Shown: positions 1-12,887 of the stretch, one piece after another
Layout of the letters: each line of letters opens with the position of its first letter
Position numbering within the stretch: the stretch's first letter is position 1
Assembly (NCBI GenBank): GCA_008973525.1
Contig: WACJ01000273.1
Coordinates: 124,001 to 188,000, forward strand
Length of the DNA: 64,000 bases
Direction of reading: 5' to 3'
DNA from: Stenopsyche tienmushanensis
Lineage: Eukaryota > Arthropoda > Insecta > Trichoptera > Stenopsychidae
Position numbers and translations under genes: made by a program
Notes under the pieces: generated by a model
The model's database searches: none
Told to the model about the DNA's origin: nothing
What the model saw: only the letters and a program-made list of their open reading frames with translations

Positions 1-1500
1 AGGTCCAATATAGTAACTATTATAATGAGACCGGTTTTATAATATAAAAATACTTAAACGTTTTTGCAATTTATGTGTTTTATTTTAATAATGATTTTAC
101 ATAATTAAGATTTCAGATTTAGAATTTGAATACAAGTAGAATATTATGCAAAATTGCTCACAAGAAGTTTAAAAATTAGAAATTCCAGAATTATTAACAT
201 TCATTTGTACCGAGAATTAACAACAGATCATATCAATTACGCGATAACGTTCATTCATATTTTATTGCGTTCATAAAAAGTGCATTTTATTGTTGTTGTT
301 TTGATATATTTTTCAATTGATAGCGTTGCGTTCTTAATGCATTTTCTCTATGCAGTTGAGCAATTTGTATCAAGACATAGAAGCCTTACGTGTGTTCCGC
401 AACTTGATACTATAACATTTTTAGTGTGTAATGTGGTGAAATATAAGTATACATATTTGCATTTTATTTTATGAAATACAACACTCACTCGGTTCGATTT
501 ATATGCAACAAATGGATAAATGCGAGAAATGCCCGTGAAAGTTTGTTCGTAACAATTAGTGGTTTTCCAGTTACGCGTTTAAACAGGAAAGACAAATAAC
601 AAATTGAATTTATCAACAAAATCTCTATGAATCATTTTAACGACTGGCTTATTTCCGTTTTTCTTGAAAATGCGTTGATATTTTTTTTATACCGACTCTA
701 AATTCCAATCATAATAGAGAATGATTCATTCATAAACGTGGTAAAATATACTAATATTTAAATGCATTTTTTTAAATTATAAATTATTCATTCCGATAAA
801 TAAGTTCCTCGTGTGTTTATTAAAGAAACGTGGAAAAAAATTAAATAAAAACACATTGAGTAAGTCATCTATCAGTAGTGATTAAAAAACACCAAGCATA
901 ATCTTTATATGACTTATGACCTGATCAAAAGTATTTTTTCTACGGCTACTTGTGTTTAAATTTTTTCCACATAAAGCGTGGGTCTTCTTATCTGTTTAAT
1001 TAACGCTGTAACTGGGCGCAGAAAATGCACACTTCGTTTCAGTAAATAGATTACTCTCGTATGAATATTTTCAGATCAATTAATCCGCGCAAAGTGTGCT
1101 GAAAATATTTAATTGGCAATATCGGCGATATATATCCGTATCAGGTGATCCCTCCAGAGAAGTTCTTTACAACAATTTGCGCATAAAGCTCCCTCGTATC
1201 AACATCATTTCATCGTACTTATATATTATATATCTTACGCCTTGTGACAGCACTCAGACTTTTTAATATTCAACGAGAATATCCTTTAAATCACCAACGC
1301 AACTATCATTCAAGAAGACATTACACCGCCAGTCCGTAAAATTAATTTTGGTGCAGCGGCTGATAGATACTTTTTCTACTCGCTGTTTGTTGTATATATA
1401 ACGTTGATATTTGCCGTTAATTAATTGTGCATGCATTGTTTACTCAAGTGTAAGTCTACAGTGACCGATCTGACTCTTTAATTAATTTATCACTGAGACA
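1..1500. other. AT-rich sequence, no gene recognised
   Basis: No exon, RNA gene or transposon could be recognised here. The first exon(s) of the DGAT1 gene that starts its visible part at 1918 should lie in this stretch or before the window, but I found no convincing N-terminal coding piece ending in a donor of the required phase (two bases of a split codon). Short open frames here look like chance. Confidence 0.4.
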
Positions 1501-1665
1501 ATGGATAATGAAGGTGTTGTTGACATAGTGTTTATGGATTTCCGCAAGGTTTTTGATAGATAGATCATGGTAACCAACGGATTCAAATTAAACTGGTGGT
1601 ACACTCGCTCAGGCTCACTTCTTGGACCTCTACTTTTTGTATTCTTCATTAAGACTATTAAAAAG
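1501..1665 (+). mobile_element. Non-LTR retrotransposon reverse transcriptase remnant
   Basis: Two diagnostic reverse transcriptase blocks sit almost side by side. Near 1516-1557 the translation reads DIVFMDFRKVFD, which is the first catalytic-aspartate block of LINE reverse transcriptases. At about 1606-1650 it reads SGSLLGPLLFVFFI, the block that normally lies more than 60 residues later. The stretch between them is deleted and the frames are not continuous, so this is a dead, internally deleted fragment of the jockey/CR1 kind. It lies just upstream of the first visible DGAT1 exon. Confidence 0.6.
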
Positions 1666-1917
1666 CATTATCGTCTGACCAGCAATCCTAAACAATTGCC
1701 TGTCCTTTTTCGCTCCAGATGTAAATGTCCCCTTTTGCGTACCCCCGTCGTCTCCACTATCATAAAATTTATATATCGTTAAAGTGTGCGGCTTCTACAA
1801 ATGCTTAAATGTGAATATTGACTTATTTAACGATAATTTGCAGAAACTTAAATGGCTTTTTAATAATGTTTAACCATCTAATTTCTCTTAAAATAAAATA
1901 ATTATTTTTATTTTCAG

Positions 1918-4900
1918 ATGCCATAGACCCCAAGATTCGCTATTCTCATGGAGTTCAGGCTTTGACAATTTCACTGGCTTGGTGAATTGGGGATTTTTAC
2001 TATTGTCAATCGGTGGTTTTCGATTATTTTTAGAAAATATATTAAAGTAAGTATTTATAAATGTACGGTTTTATTAACGTTTTTTTTAAGGACAATATGA
2101 ACGAAACCCATTTTTTTTAGATATGGCGTTAGAATAGATCCAATTCAATGGTTTGTGGTAGTCACCGGGCAACATGTGAATACGACCGAACATCCATCGA
2201 TCGTACTATTTATATGTACGTATATTATTTTTAATTTAATCAAGAAATCATGAAATTTAAACGATTCATGATTTCCGATGCTTCTCCTAAAAGTATTGTA
2301 AATATTTTAATAATGGCTCATTAGTTGTTTTTAGGTCATAGTGAAATAATTCAACTTGACCGCTGATAATAAAATAAAGAATATTTATAAACAATAAATT
2401 TTAATATTGTTTTGACTGTGTTTTCAGATTCGATTGTTCCAGTTATAATGTGTTTATTAATAGAGAAAGCATTATCGGTTGTAAGTATTTTCAAGATATA
2501 CATTTTTAATCTTATCTTAATCTTCAGAGGTATTTTTACAGTGTTTTAAAATTGTGTTAAACAATTATATAAATCTTTTTGGTTTACTTTTTTTCAACAA
2601 AAAAAAAAAAAACTAGCGCTATTTAAAGTTCAGTGTGTTAATTTATCATTGATTGACTTTTTTATAACGCTATCATGAACATGGTCATTCAATGAACACA
2701 GTATGAACATGGATAGATATAAATTATGTTTTTCTATTATATTTTCCATTTAAAATTGTAGTCTTCGCCTAGTTTTCCCCCTTTACTTACTTTGGGTGGC
2801 TCCTATAGCCCTCTTAGAAAGCCTCCTTCCTCTAATTGTACAAACCCAGATGTGCAATACCTTTGTCTACATGATCAGCCCAGCACAGGGAGCTCTTCCG
2901 ATGGGTCTATTGCCATTCGGTCCCGATTCTAATATGGCTCGAGGGACTCGAGGGGATTGATAGACATTAGCCCCGTCGAAGCTTCTGACTTCAATTTAGC
3001 CATGACATCGATGTTGTCCGCAAAGACTAGATGTATTGTATCAACATTCCATGAATCTGCACAGCTTCCCTCACAATTATCTCTAATGCATTAAAACATT
3101 ACAACATAGAAACGTTGCCCAAACAATGATTGTATTAATTCACAAACCTTTATGGATGTGCGCACAACAACCCACCAAAGTTTCATCGCAATCGGATGAA
3201 TGGTATAAAAACACATACGGAACAAACAAACACACATTCATTTTTATATATAAGAAAAAGATAAAAAGATATTCTTACTTTAATATATTTTCTCATTTTT
3301 TTTCCAGGAAATCCTTCCTCTTAAATTAGGATTGCGGATTCATATTTTGAATATTATTGCGGCAGTGGTTCTACCAGTTATTTTTATTCACAATAAAGAG
3401 AATCAGCTTAGTCTATGTAAGATATTTATAAAACTCTAATATTTATTTGGATTAATTTATGGATTCAATTTTTTTTATTCGTTAAATCCGGATGAAGTTT
3501 TATAATTACACGTATTTTAATTTTTATACTAATCTAAAACGTGCATTTGTGTTTTCAGTGGGGGCTAGTTTAGTCAGTTTCCTTTATTCAATAATATTTT
3601 TCAAACTTTGGAGCTATGTGCAAGTAAATTATTGGTGTCGGAAAGCAAAAAGAAAATCTGTAGCCAAGAGCGCTCTTCGCCGTCAAAGTTTGTCAGCCCC
3701 CAACTGGAGTAAGTCTTGCAATAAAATATATTTTATGTTGGTTTTTTGTATTATCTTGATTATATTCACCAGCGTCTATAAAAATGTTCTACAAACCTTT
3801 GAAGTAATATTTTCTTAAAAATGTATCGTCACTCAAAAACATTTTATATTACAGTTTTGTCAGATTCTGTAGATCCTGCGTTCATTCACAATCGTAAGTT
3901 TTGTAATGTCTACCATTTTATTGTATCTATATGGTTTTGAAGACAATTACAAACATATTTAAACGCTTTAAATCCAATAATCTTACTAAATTATATGGTG
4001 GAAGATATTTATTATTTATTAATAGACCAAACTAATTACATGTTGTAATATAATTGTTAAACAATATTATCCTTCTGTTATTTTTGCAAATACTAATGAT
4101 TTTATAGGTTTTATTGAGTGAAATATAGTGTGTTCTTAAATATCATTAATTATCGATACATAATTTTAAGAAAAATCACAAAATACAATCTTTGTTATAT
4201 TGCAACAAACGGATATTATATAACATCTGGGTGGTTTGTGCTGCATGTATTATTTGTTATATTTATTACATGTGAAATATGCATGATATTGATATTTTAT
4301 GCAATTGTTAAAAATACGCTAATTTACACATTCATTTACTTGTAATCCAAAATATATTAAATTCGTTTTGTACGGCCTCACATAGTCATATACAAAAAAC
4401 CTAGCACCGACAGCATATTTCACCATTTTCATCTGCCCTGGGTCTCTCCTCCTTCCTGTTGCTCATAGACAGGTAGATAACGTTCCAATGAGTTTACTGC
4501 CATTCTATTCTGAATCTAATACAAAATTAGGAACTCTGTGAGTCGGCATTCATGCTACATGACTTGCCTAATGTACACTAATAACACTTCCTTTGCGCTT
4601 ATAGCAGTATTGGGACCCATCTGAATAAATTCGATTGATATTGATCTCATCAGAGAATACAATTTGTTTCCAGTCCTCTGTAATCCATACGGAGTGAGTT
4701 CTGGCAAATTTCAACCTTGTAATTTGATGTCAGGCTGTAAGCAGAGGCTTCTTTTTCATGGTAAAAGCGATGTAACCAGACTCCTTGAGTTTTCATCGGA
4801 TTGTTGAAGGATTGACCGATATTTCATATTGAATCTGGAGCTCTCGATGAACCTGATTGGCATTGTCAAACTCCGGGAGGTCATCTTGCATACGAATCTA

Positions 4901-6413
4901 CTCTTGAATTGAAAAAAGTGAAGGACATTAAGCTCGAGTTGGCTTTGGCAGTTTTGAAAGGCCTTCTCCTATCAATAGAGAGTTAAATGACAGGGAATGA
5001 CCTGCATTTGAAGCATTCCCACTAAAGTTTACCCAATTAACTTTGTCCGTTTTCCCGCTCGTTTGAGCAACTGTAACATTCAAACATTGTTCTTATTAAT
5101 CTGATACATATTACAATTAGATGTTTTAAGAATTCAACTTATTCAGGTTAATAAATATTGAGATCCCAACCAATTAAAAACATTGGATCAATTTCGACGC
5201 CTATTGTAATGTTATTTTTATAGTGAAATTTGCTATAAAAGATTTTTTAAATAAATATTAACATACTTAAAAATATTGTCATTTGTAAATATATATGGCT
5301 ATTAATCTAATTTGCCACAGTTTGATGAAATAATGTTTTTACTCTTACTCAATAAATATTAATAATTACAGAAGCATACGAAGATGAGAAAAATGGCATT
5401 CATGATGACGAGGACGTTCATGCTGTTAAATATCCAGATAATTTATCTTTAAAAGATATATTTTATTTCATACTTGCTCCTACGTTATGCTACGAACTTA
5501 ATTTTCCAAAAACAACACGGTATATAAATCATCAATAGCTCGGTATAAATTTCGCCTCCGTAATTTTATAATTTTATGTAACGATGCTAATTATTTTTTT
5601 AGTATTCGAAAGCGGTTTTTGGTTAAAAGACTGTTGGAAGTTATTATCGGGATCCACTTAATATTTTCGTTATTCCAACAGTGGATGATTCCCTCCGTCA
5701 AAAATTCGTTAATACCGTTTTCAAAGATGGATTCGATGTTGTTTGCGGAAAGACTTTTGAAATTATCGGTGAGTAATTAAATATATTTAATGAAAATATT
5801 GAATTTAAACGTTGTTTATATTGTATTTTTTTTCTTCAATAAAGATCCCGAATCATTTGGTGTGGCTGTGCTTTTTTTACATCGCTTTTCACTCGTTTCT
5901 CAATTTAATGGGTGAACTTTTACATTTTGCCGATCGCAATTTTTATTGTGATTGGTGGAATGCGACCAATATTGATATATTTTGGCGTACTTGGAATATG
6001 CCCGTGCATCGTTGGGCTGTGCGTCATATATACGTTCCGGTTGTCGAGCTCGGTTATAGCAAGTTTACTGCGAGCTTTTCAGTTTTTTTGATATCGGCGT
6101 TCTTTCACGAGTATTTGGTAAGATTGACAATATTAAATAAAAGATTTATTGTTTTATATTAAATGATTCAGTGTTTTTATATTCGTTAATTATATTTTAG
6201 GTGAGTGTACCGCTTCATACTTATCGGGTATGGGCGTTTACGGGCATGATGGCTCAAATACCGTTGTCCATTATGTCGCGCTACGTTGAAAAAAATTATG
6301 GCGTTAGATGGGGAAATATGATTGTGTGGAGTTCGCTTATTCTGGGCCAACCTCTAGCTATTATGATGTACTACCATGACTATGCAATAACACATTTTGT
6401 TGAAAATGTATAA
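1918..6413 (+). CDS. DGAT1: Diacylglycerol O-acyltransferase 1 (5' partial, 10 exons)
   Basis: MBOAT-family ER membrane enzyme that makes triacylglycerol from diacylglycerol and acyl-CoA. Exons: 1918-2046, 2121-2215, 2428-2480, 3308-3416, 3559-3708, 3855-3893, 5372-5519, 5603-5768, 5845-6117, 6201-6413. All junctions have GT/AG and the phases join to 457 residues plus a TAA stop. Family landmarks are [11 protein letters not shown] at the visible start, [29 protein letters not shown], the acyl-CoA-binding FYCDWWN motif (near 5938), and [12 protein letters not shown], which carries the invariant catalytic His and spans the last junction. Several hydrophobic helices are evident. The acceptor at 1918 is entered with two bases of a codon from an unseen upstream exon, so the N-terminus, usually poorly conserved, is missing. 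Intron 3 holds an RTE-like fragment and intron 6 a Tc1 remnant. Drosophila midway is the expected orthologue. No inactivating change was seen. Confidence 0.93.
2780..3275 (-). mobile_element. RTE-like LINE remnant in DGAT1 intron 3
   Basis: On the minus strand around 2820-2890 the translation contains RWADHV-like text (here CWADHV) followed by a broken C-terminal tail, as at the end of RTE-type reverse transcriptase ORFs. On the plus strand, 3150-3255 has the phrase family tttcatcgcaatcggatgaa followed by runs of acaaacaaacacacattc, which resembles the 3' end shared by many arthropod RTE-like elements. The two parts are in opposite orientation, so they may be two insertions. A related sequence occurs near 4440-4530. 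Assignment is by pattern only. Confidence 0.4.
4590..5095 (-). mobile_element. Tc1-like transposase remnant in DGAT1 intron 6
   Basis: Read on the minus strand, 4620-4800 gives a Tc1 transposase catalytic segment: KKKPLLTA, a stop, then [15 protein letters not shown] and [11 protein letters not shown], the last being the block with the first catalytic aspartate. Upstream on that strand is a helix-turn-helix-like stretch. There are in-frame stops and no intact ORF, so this is a fossil. It lies in the longest DGAT1 intron (3894-5371) and explains part of its length. Confidence 0.7.
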
Positions 6414-6460
6414 GTTTTTGTTATGTTTAAAAATACGCGTTGAAATACTTCATATGTAAA

Positions 6461-6849
6461 TATGAGACTCATCCAGAAAGTAAGGTTACAACATTTATGT
6501 ACGATCAAAAAATGCTTGTATTTAATTGAAATTCACCGAACACATCATTAATATATTAAACAATTTTTTAACATAATCGCCGTCGAGATCGAAACATTTT
6601 TGTAGTCTAGGCATCAGCTTTTTTATGCCAGTGTCATAGACATCCATTCGTCCCCCGTCACGATAGAATCCAAGATCTGTCCACGAGGAGATCCAAATAT
6701 TTACTCTCGCATGGACGGGAGGTGACGGGACGACCTCTCCATTGGCTGAACAAAATGGCTGACAAACATGCGGGGCCATAAACATTGAAACAAAAAAATC
6801 TCTCGGCTTCAGGACTCTTTGTAAACTTACTTTCTAGATGAGTCTCATA
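6461..6849 (-). mobile_element. Short mariner-derived element with terminal inverted repeats
   Basis: The left end tgagactcatccagaaagta is answered at the right end by tactttctagatgagtctca, and both are flanked by the TA target duplication (6461-6462 and 6848-6849). Inside, the minus strand encodes a mariner transposase C-terminus: DLGFYRDGG, then KKLMPRLQKCFDLDGDYVKK. The element is only about 390 bp, so it is an internally deleted, non-autonomous copy. It sits about 50 bp after the DGAT1 stop codon and may lie in the 3' UTR. Confidence 0.8.
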
Positions 6850-7185
6850 TAAGCCATGAATATGAAAATAAACAATTTCTTGATTTGTTTCTCGTGTGAA
6901 TTCGATCAAGAAACATTAATACATTGTTATGTTTAAATAATCAAAATTATAAAGCAGTAAAAAAATTACTGCAAATGTAATAATTCGACAAAGGATATTG
7001 TCACTAATTTGAAAAAAATGCATTTTATTGGCAAATGTAACAAACGATAATTTTCTTTGGATTACATTGTATAAATATTGTTTCATATTAATCTATGAAA
7101 TGTACTCAAATGGGGGAAATGTGGCCTTAAAATAAATTTTCTGTGCTTTTATATGAAAGGTGCTAACACACTAAAAGAAATCAAA

Positions 7186-8131
7186 TACACTCAGCGGCAC
7201 GGAAAGTGACCCAAATTGTGCTTATAAAAATAAGCAATAAAACAATATTTAATCGAAGACTGTAAATAAACCACGTTTTAGGGACATTTCTACCTTGTTG
7301 GGTCTAAAACCAACAGTTTTTACCATGGAAGTCCTAAATCCTGGACATGAACATATTTTTACTTTGTATAATATCGTGTATAGTATAGACTATAATTAGG
7401 AATATATATTAAAAGATAAAAAAATAGTAAGCAATCGAAGAAAAATTTGTGTTTTACCAACTTTTTTTGTAGTTTTTTGTTCATAAAAAAAAGATGTCTG
7501 AATATTTTTGGATAATTATAGTCTATATGATGAAGACGTTTATTTTACACGTGTTTGCCAAATTTCATAAAGAATTCTCATATAGGGCGTGTGGGAGCAC
7601 TTCCATGAGTTTGAAAAATGTAGTTTCGAGTTTAACGCGTACTAACGCGTTTAAAGTTGAACCGAAGTTTATGTGCGAATAAAATGAAAAATTAAATAGT
7701 TACACCTAATCTGTTATACCAGAAGCATAAAAGATATATTCCGTTTCTTCAAATAAGTCTTCGGGTCAATCTTGCTTCTTGAAGCTTTGGAATATGCAGC
7801 ATCAGCTTTTTTCACGCGCATCCCTTTCGTTGGCAATTATTTTGCTTGCGGTCCAATTTTGATGCCCATTATTTCCATCATATGCAGTAGGAAGGTGCTA
7901 CCTTCGTTGAAAATACATGCGGCAATAAAAGTTGCCAGTTCGATAGTTTTTTTTGAGAAAATATATATTTTGGAGCCAAGTGCGCCAGAGGACAGTGTTG
8001 AAACTTTCGTTATTATTTTGCATATGTCTGCGCAAACAGCGTTGAAACAGACTAAGGAGTTTCTGGAGTATTCTGAACATGTTTATAATGCTATATTTAT
8101 GTTTGGGCCACGTTCCGTACCGCTGAGTGTA
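7186..8131 (-). mobile_element. 946-bp TIR element with Mutator-like transposase remnant
   Basis: The left end TA-cactcagcggcacggaaagt pairs with the right end acgttccgtaccgctgagtg-TA. A second, 151-bp copy with the same ends lies at 21084-21234. On the minus strand at about 7780-8080 the translation includes LFQRCLRRHMQNNNESFNTV, LW, and after a frame change a segment like IFNEG and MMEIMGIKIGPQAK. I recall this pattern from the Mutator-like transposase domain of many insect elements. The open frame on the plus strand at 7772-8149 is the antisense of this. The part at 7270-7690 is related to 29265-29830. Confidence 0.7.
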
Positions 8132-8243
8132 TTACATTTTTGTGTATAAATATTTTTCTACAAAGGATTACCGATTTTAATTTATATGAAGAATAAAAAG
8201 ATATTATATTGATATTAATGGATGTGGTTTAATGCAATTTATT

Positions 8244-8334
8244 TTAACCCTAGATCACTAATCGTTAGTCTCACAGACTAACGATTCATGTTCTTGAACC
8301 TTTTGTAAATCAAAAATTAGTGATTCAGGGTTAA
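8244..8334. mobile_element. 91-bp TTAA-flanked MITE with internal hairpin
   Basis: The element begins ttaaccctagatcactaat and ends attagtgattcagggttaa, a terminal inverted repeat of 19 bp with two mismatches including the TTAA target site. A second hairpin, atcgttagtctcacagactaacgat, lies inside. TTAA target choice fits piggyBac-type mobilisation; no protein is encoded. Confidence 0.7.
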
Positions 8335-10592
8335 ACGAATGAAACATTATATTTTTTATTTGATAAATCAGTATCATATATTTACATTACAAATGATCTT
8401 TGTTTATTTAAGAAAATTTGGCTTGGAGGAATATAATAGCTGATTTATAATCTTATATTATTTTGTAATATATATTTTTTAATATACCGAAACTATATCG
8501 TATGCACATAAATTCACCGATTATATACGCAAAATATAAATATGTGCGCATTTTTGGATAGAAATCTACAAGTTAAATCGCATTATGCCGATATTCTTTT
8601 ACTGCGTAAATTTTCATTGAAGGATGAGCATGATCTTCAATAATGAGAGGGAATGACTGTAAAATTAAGGAGTTCCGATTTAAAAATTGCATTTATTGCT
8701 TTAAGGTGCAGAACTTCGATATATAGCCGTAAAACTGCCCTATTTAAAATAAATATTGTAATATCAATTTATATTATTAATTGTATGTTTATTAATTGAT
8801 TTTACTCAAATTATAATTCCAGTAATTTAAATGAATAAGCTAAGAAGAACAAATATTAAATATATAAGACTGTTTTTATACATTATGTATGCAATTGTTA
8901 CCATTAATAAATTTATATAAATTATTCTATACATGCAGATGTTTTTCTTAATTAAAATCGACCCTTGATTATTATTTTTTTAATATGAAATTCATCAATC
9001 GCCGATGTAATAGAAAAAAAAGCAATAAAAACGGCATTCTTTTTAGGTATATTTTTTGTAAAGATTCTGCTCGGAATGTAAGCCGTTTTTTTATTTCTAT
9101 TTCTTATAAAACAATATTAAAAAATGTAATTTTATTTACATAAACAAAAATATGTATAACATAACCTTAAAAATAACACAAAGCATTGATAAATAGGTCA
9201 TTAATTGAGATTTAATGCGTATTCATTTTAGCAATTATTAAAATATGACATAAAATATTTATTATAATCGGGAGACTTAAAATATTATTATTTTACAACT
9301 GGTGTATACATGTATTTTTACTAATTGAAACTAGTTTATATTGGATGTCTTTTAACTAGAATTTATGCTATCTATCTAATTAATATCTAATTAAACAGTC
9401 CCCTGCAACATAATAGGCTAAATATGAAATATATGTAAGTATGGGAGCGTAATTAATAAGATCTGCGATAATAAAATTCAAACATTTAGATTCGATCAAG
9501 GCAATAGACCAGGTGAAACAGAAACTCACTAATCTAAATATACTTTTAAAAGAAAATAGAATAGTCTACAAATTAAATTCACCTGTAAATGTTTTTTAAA
9601 AACATTTAATTTAAACATACTTTTTTCATACTATGTTCGTTAATTATTTATCTTTTATTTAAGCAATAACTAATTTTTCGTTTGTTATAATGAGATTAAA
9701 TATGTGTTATTTATTTTGATAGCAATGTTGCATTATTATACAATTTTTGTTACTTTATTATTCAGTTACGTAATTCTTAAACCTCAAAGTTTATGGAGAT
9801 AAATTTAAAAAACTTGATTTTGCTATTAAAACCGCATTTGTTATTTAAATGCCCAGTTCTCTGACGTAGATAACAGTCCCTTGTATTTCATAAAATACTC
9901 AATACTTCATAAGACAATGAAATATTTTTGGTTATTCTGTAGTTTTTTATTAAAAGTCAACTTGAAGACTCGAACTGGATTTTTCTTCAATGTGTTTAAA
10001 CATCAATTATTGTGGTTTAATACATTTTAACGTTTCCTGTTTTTAAAATAAGACCAGAAATACTAGTTATAATGAGTATTTTTGAATCAAAGGACGATCA
10101 ACATCCTCAAAACAAAACAAAACAAAACCAAAATCTATTTCACACAATTTGCGGTAAATAACCGGTTGAATTTTTAAGATTCTAAATTAATAAGAATCAT
10201 AGCCAGAAACGTATGGAAGAATTAACGTGAATTTTATACTTAATTAATTTCTATTTTTAATTCAAACATTAGCGAAGAGTTTCGTAATGTTTCATATCGT
10301 AAAAAACACTATCTATAATATGGTCTTATAAATATATATTTGGAAAAGAAAACATTTACCGTCGTCCCATATCAATATTTTAAGGGAAGCAAGGTTCAAT
10401 TTAGGTTTATCTTTATAATTTCAAATATTTAATACGCGTTTACAAATAGAACTATAGACAGTAAAGGTTATCTATATTGTATCTATCAATATACGACACT
10501 TTAAATATATTTTTGTTCATTTATGTACAACATATTGGTGTTGCATACACGACGTCGTCGCTGCTGCATTGTTTAATCTTTGATTTTTGGAT
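8335..10592. other. AT-rich gene-free stretch upstream of the first calpain
   Basis: Very AT-rich sequence without a recognisable exon, RNA gene or transposon protein. A short (aaaac)n tract lies near 10109-10128. The promoter of the calpain gene starting at 10593 should be in the last part, but I saw no decisive core element. Confidence 0.4.
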
Positions 10593-12887
10593 ATGGAAGA
10601 AGAGTTATCGCCAATCTTTTCAAAAAATGGCCAAAAAATTTATAGGGTGAGTCGATTATTTGGTTATTAAAGATGATTATATTTGTTTTATTATTAATTT
10701 TGATGTATTTAAAAGCTGGGCGAAGAGGGATGTAAATGTCCGTATGAGGGTAAAATACAGGATTTTAAGGCACTCCACGATCAATGTATAACGGATGGCG
10801 TCCTGTTTGAAGATCCTGAATTCAAGCCATACCATGCGTCGATATACGACGAAAAGCTCGAAATATGGCAAAGGCCAAAGGTATTCTTAACAAATTTATA
10901 CCTCAATATTGAATTCGTTTATAATTATGATTTTATTAAATCGTAGCAAATAGTCCGAGTGCCTCTCTTGTTTGATGACGAGTTCAGCCGATTTGACGTC
11001 GAACAGGGAAGCTTAGGCGATTGTTGGTTTGTAGTGAGCATGTCAGTTTTAGCTGGAAATAAAAGGTATATGGTTTATTTTTTAAATGTAATTTAACAAA
11101 TAGAAAAATGTTGTTCATATAAATGAATTGTCTTTCAGACTATTCTTTCAAGTAGTACCGAAAGATCAAAACTTCGATGAAGATTATGCCGGCATATTCC
11201 ATTTTAGGTAGATCTTATTTTTAAATGTATTTAAATATATAACAAGCACATCGATATAATATTTTTTGATTTTAAGATTTTGGCAAAATGGACAATGGCT
11301 GGATATAGTAATTGACGATCGTCTTCCGACTATTCATGAAAAATTGGTGTTCACATCGTCGAAAAAAGGAAATATATTCTGGGGGCCACTTCTAGAAAAA
11401 GCTTATGCCAAGTATGACGATTAATACAATTTGAATGTACGACAATATAATAACTAATATTTATTTTTAGATTATTCGGCAGCTTTAAAAAACTTGAAGA
11501 AGGTGAAAATATGGAAGCACTCACATCTCTTACGGGTGGTGTCACCGAAACATACCTCCTTAATAATATACCGAATAAATTTTATAATATATTACTGCAA
11601 GCCTACGAAAGAGGATCTCTTTTATGCTGCGGAAGTAATATAATCTCGCTGTATAAATAGTTTATCATCCGAATAACAATTTAAATTATATTTATGAACA
11701 TTTTAGTATTTGGATCTCCGTCTGATGAAGATGCGTTGAAGGAATCACAAACGGGATTGATGACCAATCACGCTTATAATATAACGCGTGTATGCTACGT
11801 AAAAAAATACATAGGAGATAAAGAGGAGAACGTTCCGCTTTTATGCATACGCAATCCATGGGGAAGCAATAAAGAATGGAAAGGACAGTGGAGCGACAAG
11901 TATAAATATATATTTTCTCATAATCAAAACAACATTTTGTAAATAAATCTGCATTAACATAATTAAAATATTATAGATCTGCCGAATGGAATAATTTATC
12001 GTACACGGAGAGACAAAAAGTTGGACTCGTTATCGACGACGATGGAGAATTCTGGATACATTATGAAGATTTCCTACTTAATTTTTCAAAGTACGCTTTA
12101 TTAACATTCAATTTTTTTATTAATGAACATTCGTTAAACAATATTTTTTTATTACATTACAGTTTAACAATGTGCCATTGGAACTATAACCAGCTTAATA
12201 TTGACGATGAAATTACGCATACTAAGAGAGCTTGGGAATTAATTACTTATGAAGGAGAATGGATAAAAGGTACGTCAGATTCAGATTTAATATCATTTTA
12301 ATCAATAAAAATATTAAAAGCTACTGTCAATTACAGGACAAAGCGCTGGAGGTCCCAGAGATAATTTGGAAACATTTTGTAGAAATCCGCAATACACTAT
12401 TGAGCTTGTAGGATCCGGATGAAAATGACGATGAAGAACTTTGCACTGTAAATAAAAATATTTACATATATATTTAAATTAATACGTTGAAATATCGATG
12501 TCTTTGATTATAGGTAATTATTGCGTTGATGAATAAACACAAGCGTTTGAAACAAATAGAAGATTTCGATATCGGGTTTGCCGTTTATAAACAAGGCGTT
12601 GATGATCCGAAACCCTTAAATAAAGCATTCTTTGAGAAGAATTCGCCGATTTCCGTTCATGAAAAATATCCAAGAAATGAAACTGAAATCAGTCAACGGT
12701 TTGTGATTTTTATCATTTTAATTTTAAAGTTCATCAGTTTATTTATTTATTAAATAAAAAAAAATGTTTTTCCAGTCTAAAATTATCACCGGGGAGATAT
12801 TACATAATAGTAATGGTAAAGAGAGCCGACATCGAAGGAGAATTTCTTTTAAGAATTTTTACGGAAAAGGCTTGTTCTTCATGCTAG
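10593..12887 (+). CDS. Calpain-like cysteine protease, no EF-hand domain, one frameshift
   Basis: Papain-fold calcium-dependent protease of the calpain family. Exons: 10593-10646, 10716-10880, 10947-11065, 11139-11207, 11277-11411, 11471-11634, 11707-11899, 11977-12090, 12163-12269, 12337-12447, 12514-12698, 12776-12887. The start ATG opens [10 protein letters not shown]. The catalytic triad is present: Cys99 in QGSLGDCW, His257 in MTNHAY, Asn285 in IRNPWG. C2-like domain III follows ([26 protein letters not shown]). Exon 10 is 111 bp against 110 bp in the downstream paralogue; the extra G near 12410 shifts the frame and gives a stop at 12420. Removing it yields 508 residues. The protein then stops at 12885-12887, where the paralogue continues into its penta-EF-hand exons. 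No remnant of those exons was seen. It could be a truncated but working protease, a decaying copy, or carry an assembly error. Confidence 0.85.

Noticed and set aside
7772..8149. 125-residue plus-strand open frame
   Set aside because: It is the antisense of the transposase remnant in the element at 7186-8131 and overlaps its terminal repeat.
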